Shown here piece by piece: positions 37,263 through 48,457 of a stretch of 64,000 nt of DNA (its first letter is position 1; each line of letters begins with the position of its first letter). The stretch is from Selaginella moellendorffii (Eukaryota; Streptophyta; Lycopodiopsida; Selaginellales; Selaginellaceae): contig NW_003314268.1 in the NCBI RefSeq assembly GCF_000143415.4, positions 3,113,502 to 3,177,501 on the forward strand. Reading direction: 5' to 3'. Under the pieces are notes generated by a model that was not told the DNA's origin, searched no databases, and saw only the letters and a program-made list of their open reading frames with translations. Position numbers and translations under genes: made by a program.

Positions 37263-37529
37263 ATGGCAAGTTTTGGGAGGGTAGCGCTTGTTTTGTTGTT
37301 TGCTTTGCTCGCGAGTGAGATCGCCTATTGCGCTTACACTCGCCCCCCTCGCTGCAAGGATCTTCCATTCGCGTGCCGAAAGGACGCGACAGGGAATTAC
37401 AATGGGATTTGCGAGTGCGCGTGCTGCAATGGTGGGCTTCCAGGCGGAAATTCGCTCTACTGCGACAAGAAAGCGGTGAGAGAGATCACGACTCGATGCG
37501 CCACGACCAAGTGTGCTTGTGGGTCTTGA
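37263..37529 (+). CDS. Small secreted cysteine-rich peptide
   Basis: 88 aa in one exon. Residues 1-23 form a clear signal peptide (VALVLLFALLASEIAYC). The mature part has about ten Cys, in the order C, C, CEC, CC, C, C, CAC, with a GNSLYC loop. This pattern suggests a disulfide-stabilised extracellular peptide, either antimicrobial or signalling, but does not match a named class I can place with confidence. It sits alone between the zinc-binding gene and the PPR gene on the same strand. Confidence 0.75.
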   Translation: MASFGRVALVLLFALLASEIAYCAYTRPPRCKDLPFACRKDATGNYNGICECACCNGGLPGGNSLYCDKKAVREITTRCATTKCACGS

Positions 37530-37600
37530 AATTTCATGTAAATGGACGGCTTCGATCCGTTAAGCTTTCGAATTATACGGTCCAGATTTGCTAGTAATTC

Positions 37601-39763
37601 ATGAATGGGCAGCACAGCGGAGATTCGAGCGCGGTTTCGCGAATTCGATCGTGCCGGACGCTGTCACAGGCCAAAGATCTCCACGCCGAGCTGCTTAAAT
37701 CATCACCCGGGATCACAAACACTTTCCTCTCGAATCTTCTGCTCCAAATGTACTCGCGATGCGGGAGCGTCGACCTCGCGAGGCAAGTCTTCGATTCCAT
37801 TCCGTCCAGGAACGATTACAGCTGGGCGCTGATGCTCACGGCTTATGCCCAGAACGGGAATCTCCACGATGCCAGAAATCTCTTCGACCGGATGCCCGAG
37901 AGGGATGTGGTCACCTTCAATGTCATGCTTAGCGCGTATGCCCAGCAAGGGCATCTGGAAGATGCCAGAAATATCTTTGACGCGATGCCGGAGAGGACGC
38001 TTATCTCGTGGACAGCCATGCTTTCGGCATATGCCCAAAGAGGGCATCTGAAAGAATCTGTGAATCTCTTCACCAGGATGCCTGAGCTTGACACGGTATC
38101 TTCCACAATGATGCTCTCCGCGCTGTCGAAGCGGGGAAAGCTCGCACAGGCAAAACGAATCTTTGACGAGATGCTCGAGAGGGATGTGTTCTCGTGGAAC
38201 GCGCTGCTGGCAGGATATTCCCAAAACGGCCAACTGGATGCCGCGTGGAGCCTCTTCAAATCCATGCCGGCCAGGAATCGAAACCAGATCACCTGGGATA
38301 CTTGCCTGACGGCTCTACTCGAGGGAGGGCGTTTCGAGGAAGGTAGCGCCGTCTTCCGGCAAATGCCCGCCCGGAGCATCGTGTCGTGGACGGCGATGCT
38401 GGGCGCGCTTGCGGAGGCGGGCAGAACCGACCAGGCAAAAGAGATATTCGACAGCATCCCGGAGAGGGATCTTGTGTGCTGGACGTGCATGCTGACGGCA
38501 TATGCCCATTTCGGGGATATTGTGGCAGCTCGCCGCATGTTTGATTCCATGCCCGAGCAGGACATGATCGCCAAGAACGCCATGCTGGCGGCATATGCCG
38601 GCAGTTCTCAGCTAGATCAGGCCAAGGGGGTGTTTGACGGTATGTCCGAAAGGAATCTAATCTCTTGGAACTCCCTGCTCATGGCATATGCCGAGAACAA
38701 GGAGTTTGCCTTGGCAAAGAGCCTCTTTGACAAAATGCCCGAGAGAGATGTGCTGTCGTGGAACTCCATGCAAGCAGCGTGCTTGCAAACCAAGCGCCAG
38801 GATGATGCCACGCGTCTCTTTTCGTCCATGCCGGAGACGAACTTAGCGACGTGGACTGCCATCCTGGCTGCAAATGCCGGATCCGGGCATCTTGACAAGG
38901 CAAAACATTTGTTTCAGAATATTCCCGAGAGGAGCGCCGCGAGCGCCACCTTTATGATCGACGCCTATTCCGAGCGAGGCAACCTGGAAGAGGCCAAGAA
39001 AATATTCGATGAGATGCCCGAGAAAGATGCCATCGCATGGACCTCCATGCTGGTGGCATATGCCCGGAGCGGGCATATTGACGAGGTAAAGAGCGCGTTC
39101 AATGGAATGCCCGAGCAAGACACGGTCGCCTCGACGGCGATGCTCTTCGCGTATGCCCGGAACGGGTATCTCCAGCAGGCCGAGGAATTCTTCGCCGCCA
39201 TGCCCGAGAAGGACATCGTCTCCTGGAACTCGATGCTCGTTGCCTACAGCCACAGCCAAAGCCTCTCCAGAGCAAAGGCCTTCCTGCTCGCAATGCCAGA
39301 CCGCGACACCATCTCCTGGAACTCCATCCTTGCGGCGAATTCTCACAAGGTTGGCGAAGGTAGCTTCGAGCAAACGATGGAGCTGTTTTGCAGCATGTCC
39401 ATGGATGCCGTCCCAGCCGACGACGCCACTTTCATCTGTGTTCTTCTCGGCTCCAGCCATGGAGGCCGCCTCTACGACGCGCGCCAGTGCTTCGTGTCCA
39501 TGGGCTTCGACTTTGGAGTGCCAGCCACCAAGCAGCACTACTGCTGCATGGTGGATCTCGTGGGTCGGGCCGGATACTTGAGAGACGCGGAGGAGCTCGT
39601 CGAGACGATGCCGTTTGTTCCAGATCTCGTGGAGTGGACGTGCTTTCTGGGAGCTTGCAAGACCCAAAAGCATCGAGGGAGCGGTGCTACGAGAAAGCTC
39701 GACCTGCACAAGCCGCAAACTTATGTTATGGCTTCCAACCTTTGTAGTCAAGAAATCGTTTAG
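37601..39763 (+). CDS. Pentatricopeptide repeat protein, tandem 31-residue S-type array
   Basis: A single exon of 720 aa. After a 50-residue lead with SQAKDLHAELL there are about 16 consecutive repeats of near-constant 31-residue length, each with a SWNxMLxAYAxxGxLxxAxxxFDxMPERD pattern. Late-region residues follow plant E-class architecture (HYCCMVDLVGRAGYLRDAEEL, WTCFLGAC) but the E domain is cut short and no DYW domain is present. PPR proteins bind organelle RNA with one base per repeat and take part in editing, splicing or stability. Such S-repeat-only arrays are unusual in flowering plants. No transit peptide is obvious at the first ATG. Confidence 0.9.
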   Translation: MNGQHSGDSSAVSRIRSCRTLSQAKDLHAELLKSSPGITNTFLSNLLLQMYSRCGSVDLARQVFDSIPSRNDYSWALMLTAYAQNGNLHDARNLFDRMPERDVVTFNVMLSAYAQQGHLEDARNIFDAMPERTLISWTAMLSAYAQRGHLKESVNLFTRMPELDTVSSTMMLSALSKRGKLAQAKRIFDEMLERDVFSWNALLAGYSQNGQLDAAWSLFKSMPARNRNQITWDTCLTALLEGGRFEEGSAVFRQMPARSIVSWTAMLGALAEAGRTDQAKEIFDSIPERDLVCWTCMLTAYAHFGDIVAARRMFDSMPEQDMIAKNAMLAAYAGSSQLDQAKGVFDGMSERNLISWNSLLMAYAENKEFALAKSLFDKMPERDVLSWNSMQAACLQTKRQDDATRLFSSMPETNLATWTAILAANAGSGHLDKAKHLFQNIPERSAASATFMIDAYSERGNLEEAKKIFDEMPEKDAIAWTSMLVAYARSGHIDEVKSAFNGMPEQDTVASTAMLFAYARNGYLQQAEEFFAAMPEKDIVSWNSMLVAYSHSQSLSRAKAFLLAMPDRDTISWNSILAANSHKVGEGSFEQTMELFCSMSMDAVPADDATFICVLLGSSHGGRLYDARQCFVSMGFDFGVPATKQHYCCMVDLVGRAGYLRDAEELVETMPFVPDLVEWTCFLGACKTQKHRGSGATRKLDLHKPQTYVMASNLCSQEIV

Positions 39764-39789
39764 TTTTCTTTAGCAACCGAGAACTTGCT

Positions 39790-41061
39790 CTACTCGGTGA
39801 TCTCTTCGCGATCGTGGAGGAGGACATTGCTCGGCCACTCCACAATCTTGTCGAAGTACTTGGCAGGGACACACTGCTCAAAGCCTTCCGTGAGCACCAC
39901 CCCGTTTTTCGAGACGTAGAACTTCATCCCGTCCGCCATAGCTCGAGCAGCGTTTACAAAGACGAGAGCATCGCAGCTGCCTCGCATTCCGCTCACGACT
40001 TCCCCGGCTCCGGGCAGGCCAGCCGCAAAGTGGACGTGCTTCCTTCCCATCGTCTTGAGGCCATCCCGCAAGATGCCCGGCAACGCGTGCTTGAAAGTTC
40101 CATGGACACACACCGCCAGCATGTTATCGTCTATGGAGATCTCTTCCAGCAGATCGTCGCTACAAACGGCATCGAGCAGCGTGTGCCCCTGGTTTGCTCG
40201 AATCAGAAGCTCGCCACTCTCGTCCACCATCGTCGCGAGCCTCTCCTTGGAGTTCTGCTCCACGGCCTGGAGCACCTCCTCCACAGTGTGCGCGCTCAGT
40301 GGAACCTTGGACCGCGTTGTGAAATCCAGCCGGAGGAGGTCCGCCACCTTGCAGAAGCCATCGCTGCGCATCTCCAGGTTGAGCTCCGCAGCTCGGTGCC
40401 TCAAGATCTTGGTCAGTGCCCGACCCAGAGCGTTGATCCGGCCACTTCCCTCCACCTGGTGGCCTTTCATCTTGGTTTCGCCGGTCTGATGATCGCTATC
40501 TCGCTCTTGCTGCTTGAGCACATTCATCACCTTCTTCCCAAACCTTGCATGGATCACTGGTCGCACGTCCTCTACTTCTTCCTTGGAGAGCTCCTCGAGG
40601 ACTGGAATTAGATCCAAAAGCCCGCGATCAGTACTGAGATTGTGCCTCTTGAATCGCGAGACGAGGACCAAGTTGTCCGGATTCAGCACGCACTTGGAGC
40701 TCGTGTCGTCGACGATGATCACTCGATTTAGGGGCCGCTCGAGCACCGCCAAGTCCTTCACTTTGCCCCCCTTCTTGCACGAATCCAGGTAGAGCCTGCG
40801 GCTGAAGAACTCCTTCGCGGGATCTAGCACGTCCAGAATCGTCTCTGCGCGGCGCTGCGCGCGCGACGTGAAGGCCACCACATCGAAAAGCTTTGCCATT
40901 CTCTCGAGAAACTTGCTAAGATGCGGTCGCTTGAGGATCATCGATCGCCCGAGCTCGTCGCCTTGGAGACGGATCGCGGATCCCACCAGCTCGGGACTTA
41001 CACGGGCATTGATCTCACACATGAGCGTGCCGCACACGTCTAGCACCAGCGTCTTCGCCAT
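39790..41061 (-). CDS. HAD (FCP1/SCP-like) phosphatase fused to RNA 2'-phosphotransferase (Tpt1/KptA)
   Basis: One uninterrupted 423-aa exon with two domains. Residues 1-160 resemble NLI-interacting-factor/SCP phosphatases: motif I at 8-12 is DVCGT, motif II VVAFTSRA (62-69), a Lys near 97-100 and the motif III acid pair DD (118-119). The usual second Asp of DxDx(T/V) is Cys10, so activity is doubtful. After a charged linker, 206-405 is a complete Tpt1 domain: KILRH (218-222), RANQGH (288-293), VHGT (319-322), RKHVHF (340-345), SGMR (357-360) and SKNGVVL (384-390). The Arg-His and the two Arg residues used for NAD-dependent removal of the 2'-phosphate after tRNA splicing are in place. It converges on the PPR gene, 26 bp apart. 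Confidence 0.9.
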   Translation of the reverse strand: MAKTLVLDVCGTLMCEINARVSPELVGSAIRLQGDELGRSMILKRPHLSKFLERMAKLFDVVAFTSRAQRRAETILDVLDPAKEFFSRRLYLDSCKKGGKVKDLAVLERPLNRVIIVDDTSSKCVLNPDNLVLVSRFKRHNLSTDRGLLDLIPVLEELSKEEVEDVRPVIHARFGKKVMNVLKQQERDSDHQTGETKMKGHQVEGSGRINALGRALTKILRHRAAELNLEMRSDGFCKVADLLRLDFTTRSKVPLSAHTVEEVLQAVEQNSKERLATMVDESGELLIRANQGHTLLDAVCSDDLLEEISIDDNMLAVCVHGTFKHALPGILRDGLKTMGRKHVHFAAGLPGAGEVVSGMRGSCDALVFVNAARAMADGMKFYVSKNGVVLTEGFEQCVPAKYFDKIVEWPSNVLLHDREEITE

Positions 41062-42870
41062 TAAGAACCCTAAGGCTTAGGGTTACATGTAAAACCTTAA
41101 TAATTATCGATTGTGAGAAATTAATGTCAATGAGATTTATTTATTTTCTAGAAGATAAATACCATATATTTATACATAATTTTAAAATATAATTACAAAA
41201 TCTACAATAATAAAGAGGAATTGGCTGCCGAATCCATCCAATCAAAGCCATCAAATGGGGGGTAATTTGGTAAATATCAGTTTTTAATTGTGTGTCCTGA
41301 AATATTTTTGCAAAGTTTGGGCTGGCCAATGGGCACATGGCATGGCCTGGGCTGGGGAAAAGGTGTGAGCTACACCTGTTTGTTTGTGCACTACAAGAGG
41401 GATAAAACTCTCCTTTTACTGCAACTCCTCAGCCATGAAGTTTCCAAGGGAAGCAAGATAGGAGGTGGCCACTGACTAGCATTGCTGAGGCCCAAAAGCT
41501 TGCATTGCTCCAGAAACCCAAAGATTGGCACTTCTATTGTTGTGCCCAATGCCATGAGGATTATGCTGGGCATTACAATGAAAAATTGCTTGGCATGTTG
41601 TTTGTCAGCCACTGGCACTAGAGGAGGGGCATTCATGGCTTACCTGCTCCTTATTGTGGCAAATCCGCATGGTCATCAGGATGATAAGTTTTTTACTTTC
41701 TTTACTAGATGAATTCATGGGTGTAGAGATTAGGACACTGCATGTTGGGTGCTAGCTCGACTTTGATAGTAAGTTCTATTTCTTGCTAATTGTGATGCCC
41801 ATGGGAAGTGTGGTCTTGTGGCAATGCACAGTGCTCTTGCTAATCCAAGTTGTACTAGACTATGTATGTCTTTGGTGGCATCACCAGATTAAAATCCAAA
41901 ATTGGTATAGATCTGCATTTTGTTTAATGGTTTCCCAAGAGAGTGAATTTATTTTTAATTCCTTATGAATAAAATACACGGAAGCTTATAATATTTGAAT
42001 ATTTTAGGTTAAAATTAACTTTTATAATTTAATATAACAGTATTTATAAATATAATAAGAAAATTATATTTTAAACAAGATGGCCTATTTAGATATCACT
42101 AAAACATATGGAATCTAACACCAAGTGATTGATATACAAAATGTGGGTTGGTTTATTTTTATCAGAGTGTAAGACGATCAAAGTTCTAATTGTTAATACA
42201 AACAAAATAAACAACTTTAAGAATAAAAGTATTTATTATATTTTTATATGTAGCCTTAGATATTTCCTAACTGCAAACATAGTTTATTTGAACATAATAC
42301 TATGGAATAAAATATTTGAATTTACAGTTTCTATAACATATATACTTATAAAATATATTATTAATAATTGTTTTCTTGGATGGATCTGGGTAGTAATATA
42401 TTAATGTTCCTACACATTTGTTGTTTTATATTCTAAGAAAAATGCATAATTAAGTAATGTCTTGCTAATAAATAAACTAGTAATAATTATTCTTAGTAAT
42501 TAATCTCTTTTTAATAAAATTCTAAGGCAAGTTTATCCTAATTTCCATATAACATATTATTAATAATAAAAATTTTATTTTTCACATTTTTTTGAGTTGG
42601 GTATTTTTCTAAATATATTTTAATTTCCAAAAGAAATTGTATCTAACATTTTTTATTAATGAATATTTATTCTTACTTATGCCTAGATATTATCAAGTTT
42701 ATAAGAGCAAAATTGTTGCCTTTTGGCTGTCGTTGTGGAGCACACTCATCATTCTCTTGCTGGAGTTGGATTTGGAGCTGCTTCACGCACTCATACTCCT
42801 ACAACAGCAAGACTTCCTCATCACACAACTGCATCCTTGATCTCTACACAAAAAGACTCTTCCTCTTCCT
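41062..42870. other. AT-rich spacer without a gene
   Basis: No supported feature. Short open frames at 41290-41720 and 42637-42922 have no family signal and are interrupted by poly-A/T runs. Confidence 0.5.
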
Positions 42871-43445
42871 TTTCACGTTAAAACCTTGGGACAACATTTT
42901 GAAATACTGTGGCTCTATGTGAGCTTCGTGGGTACTCTCCCCACCTTCTGTTTTTGGGTGCCCTAGCCATTTGGCTAAAGCAAAATTCTAATAAGCCACA
43001 CTAAGTATCCAAGTAAGTAGTGCTAGATAACTTGGTGAGGTGTTCAAGAGCCAACTTTAACTCCCTTAAAAGATCGAATGGTCGATACTCCTAATCTAAG
43101 TGTGAGTTGTTTGTCTATCTGTATTCACTTTAGCCTTAGACTCTTAGTGGTTATATCATCACCCCTCACATAGATATAGCCTTCCTTGGTCACACTGGCT
43201 TTTCTTGGCCAAATTAGTTTTCGAGTCCAAAGGTGAAAGCCTAAAGTGATCATCAAGCAGTTTAGTGAGCTCCAAAAGAATGGTAGGGAAGATTCCAATG
43301 GCTTGGAGTACTAGTCTCAGTCTTAGTCTCGGTCTTGGTCCTAATCTTGGTCCTCATCTCGGACTCCTTCTCATACTCCATCTTGGACTTTTTTTCGGAC
43401 TCAGTCCCGAAACTTCCATGTGTCACAACACTTGCCATGTGTTAG

Positions 43446-45195
43446 TGTGAGACACAAATCCCTAAGCCCCAAAGTGGAGCCGAAAGAGTGCCACATGGTA
43501 GTGGCCGAAGCAAAAACCAAACGAGCATAACACGTTTGGACTAAAAGGCTCCAACTTAAAAGGTTGAGAGCGGGAGTGGAACTCCCAACGGAGTGCTCAA
43601 GGAACGAGCATGAAGTGAGCAATAAGCGAGGCTCCAAAAAGGGACCCAAAAGGACTAACACATGACACGTGGGAGTGTCCGAGATGGAGTCCGAGTTGGA
43701 GTCTGAGATGGAGTCCGAGATGGACCCGAGTTGGAGTCCGAGATGGAGTCTGAGATGGACCCGAGATGGAGTCCGAGATGGACCGCAACGAAGTCCAGAT
43801 GGAGTCCGAGATGGAGTCCGAGTTGGAGTCCAAGATGGAGTCTGAGATGGACCAAGACGGAGTTCGAGATGGAGTCCGAGATGGACCTGAGATGGAATCT
43901 GAGATGGAGTCCGAGATGGACCCGAGATTGAATCCGAGATGGAGTCCGAGATGGACCGAGATGGAGTTCGAGATGGAGTCCGAGATGGAGTCCGAGATGG
44001 ACCTGAGATGGAATCTGAGATGGAGTCCGAGATGGACCCGAGATTGAATCCGAGATGGAGTCCGAGAAGGACCCGAGATGGAGTCCGAGGTCAAGACCGA
44101 GACCGGGACTGAGACTGAGACCAGGACCAAGACCGAGACCAGGACCGGGACCGAGACCGAGACTGAGGCCGAGGCCGAGTCCGAGTCCGAGTCCAAGTTC
44201 AAGTCTGAGAGGGTGAAAGCCCAAAGCGTTCGTCTCCCAGACCCTGGGGGGTTTGGTGAGCTCCAAAAGTATAGTAAGGGGGAGGACTGTAGTAGAGCCA
44301 GTTTGGCCAGGAAAGGCCAGTTTGGCCCAAGAAGGCTGTACCCAGTGTTGGGTGATGAGCTGCCCACTGGGAAGTCCAAAACTAGAGTGAACACGGATCG
44401 ACAAGCGGGGTAGCTTGTGAAGTGTTCAAGAGCCGACTCTAGTTCCCCCAGGAGATCAACTGGCCGATGCTCCCAGTCCAAGTGTGGGTGGCACTACCTA
44501 CTTGGATACCAGGCGTGGCTCAACGGAACCTCGCTCTAAGCCCATGGCTAGAGCACCTAAAGGCGGAAGGTGGGGAGAGTACCCACGGGGCTCGTGTAGG
44601 GCCACAGTGTTCCGAAATGTTGTGCCAAAGTCCCAAACAAGGGAAAGGAGGAGGAGTAGTCCTCTAGTGCAGTGACTAAGGATACGGTCACATGGTGAGG
44701 AAGTCCTAGAGGACCATGGGACTTAGTGGTCGGGCCTATGAGCCTTGATCTAGTGGTAGTGTTGGTGAACACGGCCATGGACAGAAAAGGATCTTGGTGG
44801 GGACTGTTAAAGGGGATATTGGGGAAGGCTATTCCCCATGTCTGCGGGCATCTCAAGGATGCTAAGGAGTGGATCTAGGATGGTCACTCATGGACGGTTG
44901 GCCCAGTCTTTGAGAGATGGGACCACAATGCAGATGGTGTTGGACCACTGGTGTGACCAAGGTGAAGGGGCATGGCCTTAGCTTAACGGGCCAGTATGTT
45001 GGTGGTACCTTGGGGTGTCGAGGACACGTGGAGCACTTGGACCAAGTGCAAAGGTTGAGTGGTGGGGATGCCATTCTCGGGGTTAGCAAGCCCATGTCCA
45101 AAATAGGACTTATGGGGGTTGTAAGTGAGACTCCCCCAAGTAGTCAGAGGTGTGGTTAAGTGAGTAAAGTAGAATGGAAAAATTAGTCACTTACA
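43446..45195 (+). mobile_element. Solo LTR (1750 bp) of the minisatellite family, 4-5 bp duplication
   Basis: It starts TGTGAGACACAAATCC and ends TAGTCACTTACA. The flanks are GTTAG on the left and ATTAG on the right, a 4-bp match (TTAG) plus one mismatch, as expected for an aged 5-bp target-site duplication. No internal retroelement sequence is attached, so it is a solo LTR left by recombination. Confidence 0.8.
43676..44205. repeat. Minisatellite in solo LTR
   Basis: The longest array in the window: GAGATGGAGTCC/GAGATGGACCC units, then GAGACC hexamers. It produces spurious open frames of up to 294 codons on both strands. Confidence 0.85.
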
Positions 45196-45415
45196 ATTAG
45201 TTCTTTTTGTGTCTAATTTTAAAGACTCATTCACCAATTGCTTCATGCTCATTCCTCGAGCAATTTGTTTAGAGTTCCACTCCCACTCTTGACTTTCTAA
45301 ATCGAAGTTTTTGGTTTAAACATGTTATGCTCATTGGACTTCTGTTTCAACCATTATCATGTTGTACACTTCTCATTCCACTTTGGGGCATAAGGATTTA
45401 TGTCTCACACATTTA

Positions 45416-48400
45416 TAAAACTTTTAGATGAGGATTCCATATCATCAATGATTACTGTATTTGATATTCAATGTCCCCAATGTGCAAAACAAGATTTCCC
45501 TTTTCTTGACAAGGTGTAAGCAACTAATTTTTCCATCCTACTTTAGTCACTTAACCACACCTCTGACCACTTGGAGGAGTCTCATTCACAACCTCCTTAA
45601 GTCCAATTTAGGACTTGGGACTTGCTAGCCCCAAAAATGGCATCCATACCACTCATCTTTTGCATTTGGTCCAAGTGCTTCATGTGTCCAGTCCCAAGAC
45701 TGACACCCCAAGGTACCACTGACATACCAGCCCATTACGCTAAGGCCATGCCCATTCACTTTAGTACCACTGGTGGTCCAACACCACCTACATCACAGTC
45801 CCGTCTCTCAATGACTGGGGCATCTATCTAGGAGTGACCCTCCAAGATCCACTCCTTAGCATCCTTAAGATGCCCGTAAATAGAGGGAACTGCCTTCCCC
45901 AATATCCCTTTTACAATCCCCACCAAGTCCCTTTTCTGTCCATGGCCGAGTTTGCCTACTCTGCCACTAGGACAAGGCCCATAGGCTCGACCACTAAGTC
46001 CCACTGTCCTTTAGGACTTTCTCACCACATGACCGTATCCTTGGTCACCACACTAGAGGACTGCTCCTCTTTCATTCTACAATCTGGGACTTTGGGACAA
46101 CATTTCGGAACACCGTGGCCTTATGCAAGCCTTGTGAGTACTCTCCCCATTTTCCACCTTTGGGTGCTCTAGCTATGGGCTTAGAGCGAGGTTCTGTTGA
46201 GCCACGCCAGGTATCCAAGTAGGTAGTGCCACCCACACTTGGACTGGGAGCATCGACCATACGATCTCCCGGGGGAACTAGAGCCAACTCTTAAACACTT
46301 CACCAAGCTACCCCGCTTGACAATCTGTATTCATTCTAGCCTTGGACTTCCCAGTGGTTATCCCATCACCCAAAACTTGGGTACAACCTTCCTGGGCCAG
46401 ACTAGCCTTTCCTAGCCAAACTGGCTCCACTGGAGTCTTCCCCCTACTATACTTTTGGAGCTCACCAAACTCCCTAGGGTCTGAGAGATGAACACTTTGG
46501 GCTTTCACCCTCTTAGACTCGAACTCAGACTCGGACTCGAACTCAGACTTGGACTCGGACTCAGGTTGGGGCTTGGTCTCGGCCTCGGCCTCGGTCTCGG
46601 TCTCAGTCTTGGTCTCGGTCCCGGTCTCGGTCCTGGCCTCGGTCTCGGTCTCGACTTCGGACTCCATCTCGGGTCCTTATTGGACTCCATCTTGGATTCC
46701 ATCTCGGGTCCATCTTGAACTCCATCTCAGGTCCATCTCGGACTCTATCTCAGACTCCATTTCGGGTCCATCTTGGGTCCATCTCAGACTCCATCTCGGG
46801 TCCATCTTGGGTCCATCTCAGACTCCATCTCGGGTCCATCTTGGGTCCATCTCAGACTCCATCTCAGGTCCATCTTAAGTCCACCTCGTACTCCATCTCG
46901 GGTCCATCTTAGGTCCATCTCAGACTTCATCTCAGGTCCATCTCGTGTCATGTGTTGGTCCTCTTGTGTCCCTTTTTCTAGAGACTCTTTTATTGCTCAC
47001 TTCATGCTCGTTTCTTGAGCACTCCACTGGGAGTTCCACTCCTGCTCTCAACCTTTTAAATCAGAGCCTTTTAGTCCAAACGTGTTACACTCATTTAGCT
47101 TTCACTTCAGCCACTACCATATGGCACCCTTTTGGCTCCACTTTGGGGCTTAGGGATTTGTGTCTCACACAAGGTTCTTGAGGCTTAAAAGATTGAGTTG
47201 TGAATTCAAAAGTTTCACGATAGGTTTGAGAATTTTGTATTACTTATATCATGATGACTTGCTATTTCAACATTTACATTTTTAATATTGCCTTAAAGAT
47301 GGTCTTCTTTATTTTGTGGAGGTGGATTTTGATGATCATTTATGGCTAATGATGCCTTCAATCTTTATTCCATGCTTTCTCCACATTTACCATGATTCTC
47401 ATGTTTTAGATGTGTATATGAGACATCGCCGTATGACTAAAAAGTTGCATAGGTCTTTCTATTAGCCGGAATTGCAATATAATGTTATCTGGTATGTATG
47501 TAGCTACATTTGGTGCCAAGCTCATAATACTCCCCCTCATGCTGCAAAATGATGGTTGGAGTTAATTGTAGTTTCCCGTTCGTTTAAGTTGGTGGCATTT
47601 GATTTAATGGGGTCTTTTCCACGATCGACTGTTAGTAATGAGTATATTATTATTGTTTTTGACTACTTGACTTGTTAGGTGAAAGTTGATACTTTTGTTA
47701 ATGCATCTATAACCACTGTTGAATACTTCCTCCTCAATCGAGTGATGTTTCAGCATTCTTATTCGGAGTGGATTCTTATAATGGTCCCACATTTATACCG
47801 GAGCTATTTCATATTTTGACGTTTTAGTTGGGGATATGCCACACTTTCATCGAGTGTTTGTCATCCATAATTAGATGGTTTGGTAAAATAACTCATTTGA
47901 ACCTTTAAAAGGATGATTGCGAAGTACGTGAACTTTTAGTATTTAGATTGGGATGGTTATTTGCCGTCTCTTCATGTACAAATGGGATAACAATAGCATT
48001 ACAACTTCCATCATCGTCCACTTGCGGAATACAAAGTAGAGGACTTGGTGTTAGTCCATTTTCTCAATCTTACAGTATGTGGTTTATCTAAGGGAGTGGA
48101 AAGGACCATATTAAGTGTTACAGCAAGTTTGACTACAACTTTATGAGGTTCAACATGACATCTAACAGGTTGATCCTTCAAAAATTATGCATGTGTAGTG
48201 GCTAAAATGCTTCGTACAAAGGGATCAAGAATAACTAACACCATCTATAGATCTACCAATGCCTCTTCTTAATGTTCCTTTAAATTTTGGCCCATCCATG
48301 AAAGAATCCTAATGGTCTTACATCATTCCAAAAGGAGGGGATGATATGAAGTCCAAGTGTATAGCTATAATGCTATATACTAATATTAGTATAATGGGAT

Positions 48401-48457
48401 TTTAGTAGTGATTGGATTATTTTCAATTCGAACCACTTGCTTTTATATATAAAGTAC
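45416..48457 (+). mobile_element. Older gypsy element fragment (pol end plus part of 3' LTR), interrupted
   Basis: Pieces 45416-45514 and 47170-48344 match the linker, integrase zinc finger, integrase core and C-terminal part of the gypsy element at 52670-54060, but with many stops. 48345-48457 is the first part of its 3' LTR; the rest of that LTR is at 54301-54370. It is interrupted by a solo LTR (45515-47169) and by a younger gypsy element (48458-54300). Confidence 0.8.
45515..47169 (-). mobile_element. Solo LTR (1655 bp), reverse, perfect 5-bp target-site duplication
   Basis: Bounded by TGTAAGCAAC and GTGTCTCACA, with CAAGG immediately before (45510-45514) and after (47170-47174). Removing it rejoins gypsy pol sequence exactly as in the copy near 52760. 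It carries the family minisatellite at 46505-46945. The perfect duplication proves insertion as a unit and later loss of the interior. Confidence 0.92.

Larger units (their letters stand above)
42871..45415 (-). mobile_element. Older minisatellite-family LTR, reverse, split by a younger solo LTR
   Basis: The reverse LTR pieces 42871-43445 and 45196-45415 are continuous if the 1750-bp insertion is removed: the join restores the sequence seen intact near 46940-47000 (CATGTGTTRG then TGTGTC and GACTC). The right end is GTCTCACAC near 45411. The interior is degenerate with a short minisatellite remnant at 43310-43405. Confidence 0.7.

Noticed and set aside
41290-41720. Possible small gene in the spacer after the HAD-Tpt1 gene
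   Set aside because: Frames on both strands are short and of low complexity, with no splice pattern or family motif.
43600-44481. Long open frames (up to 294 codons) over the minisatellite
   Set aside because: They encode only repeats of Ser-Ile-Ser-Asp or Glu-Ser-Glu type, exist on both strands at once, and follow the repeat unit rather than a gene.
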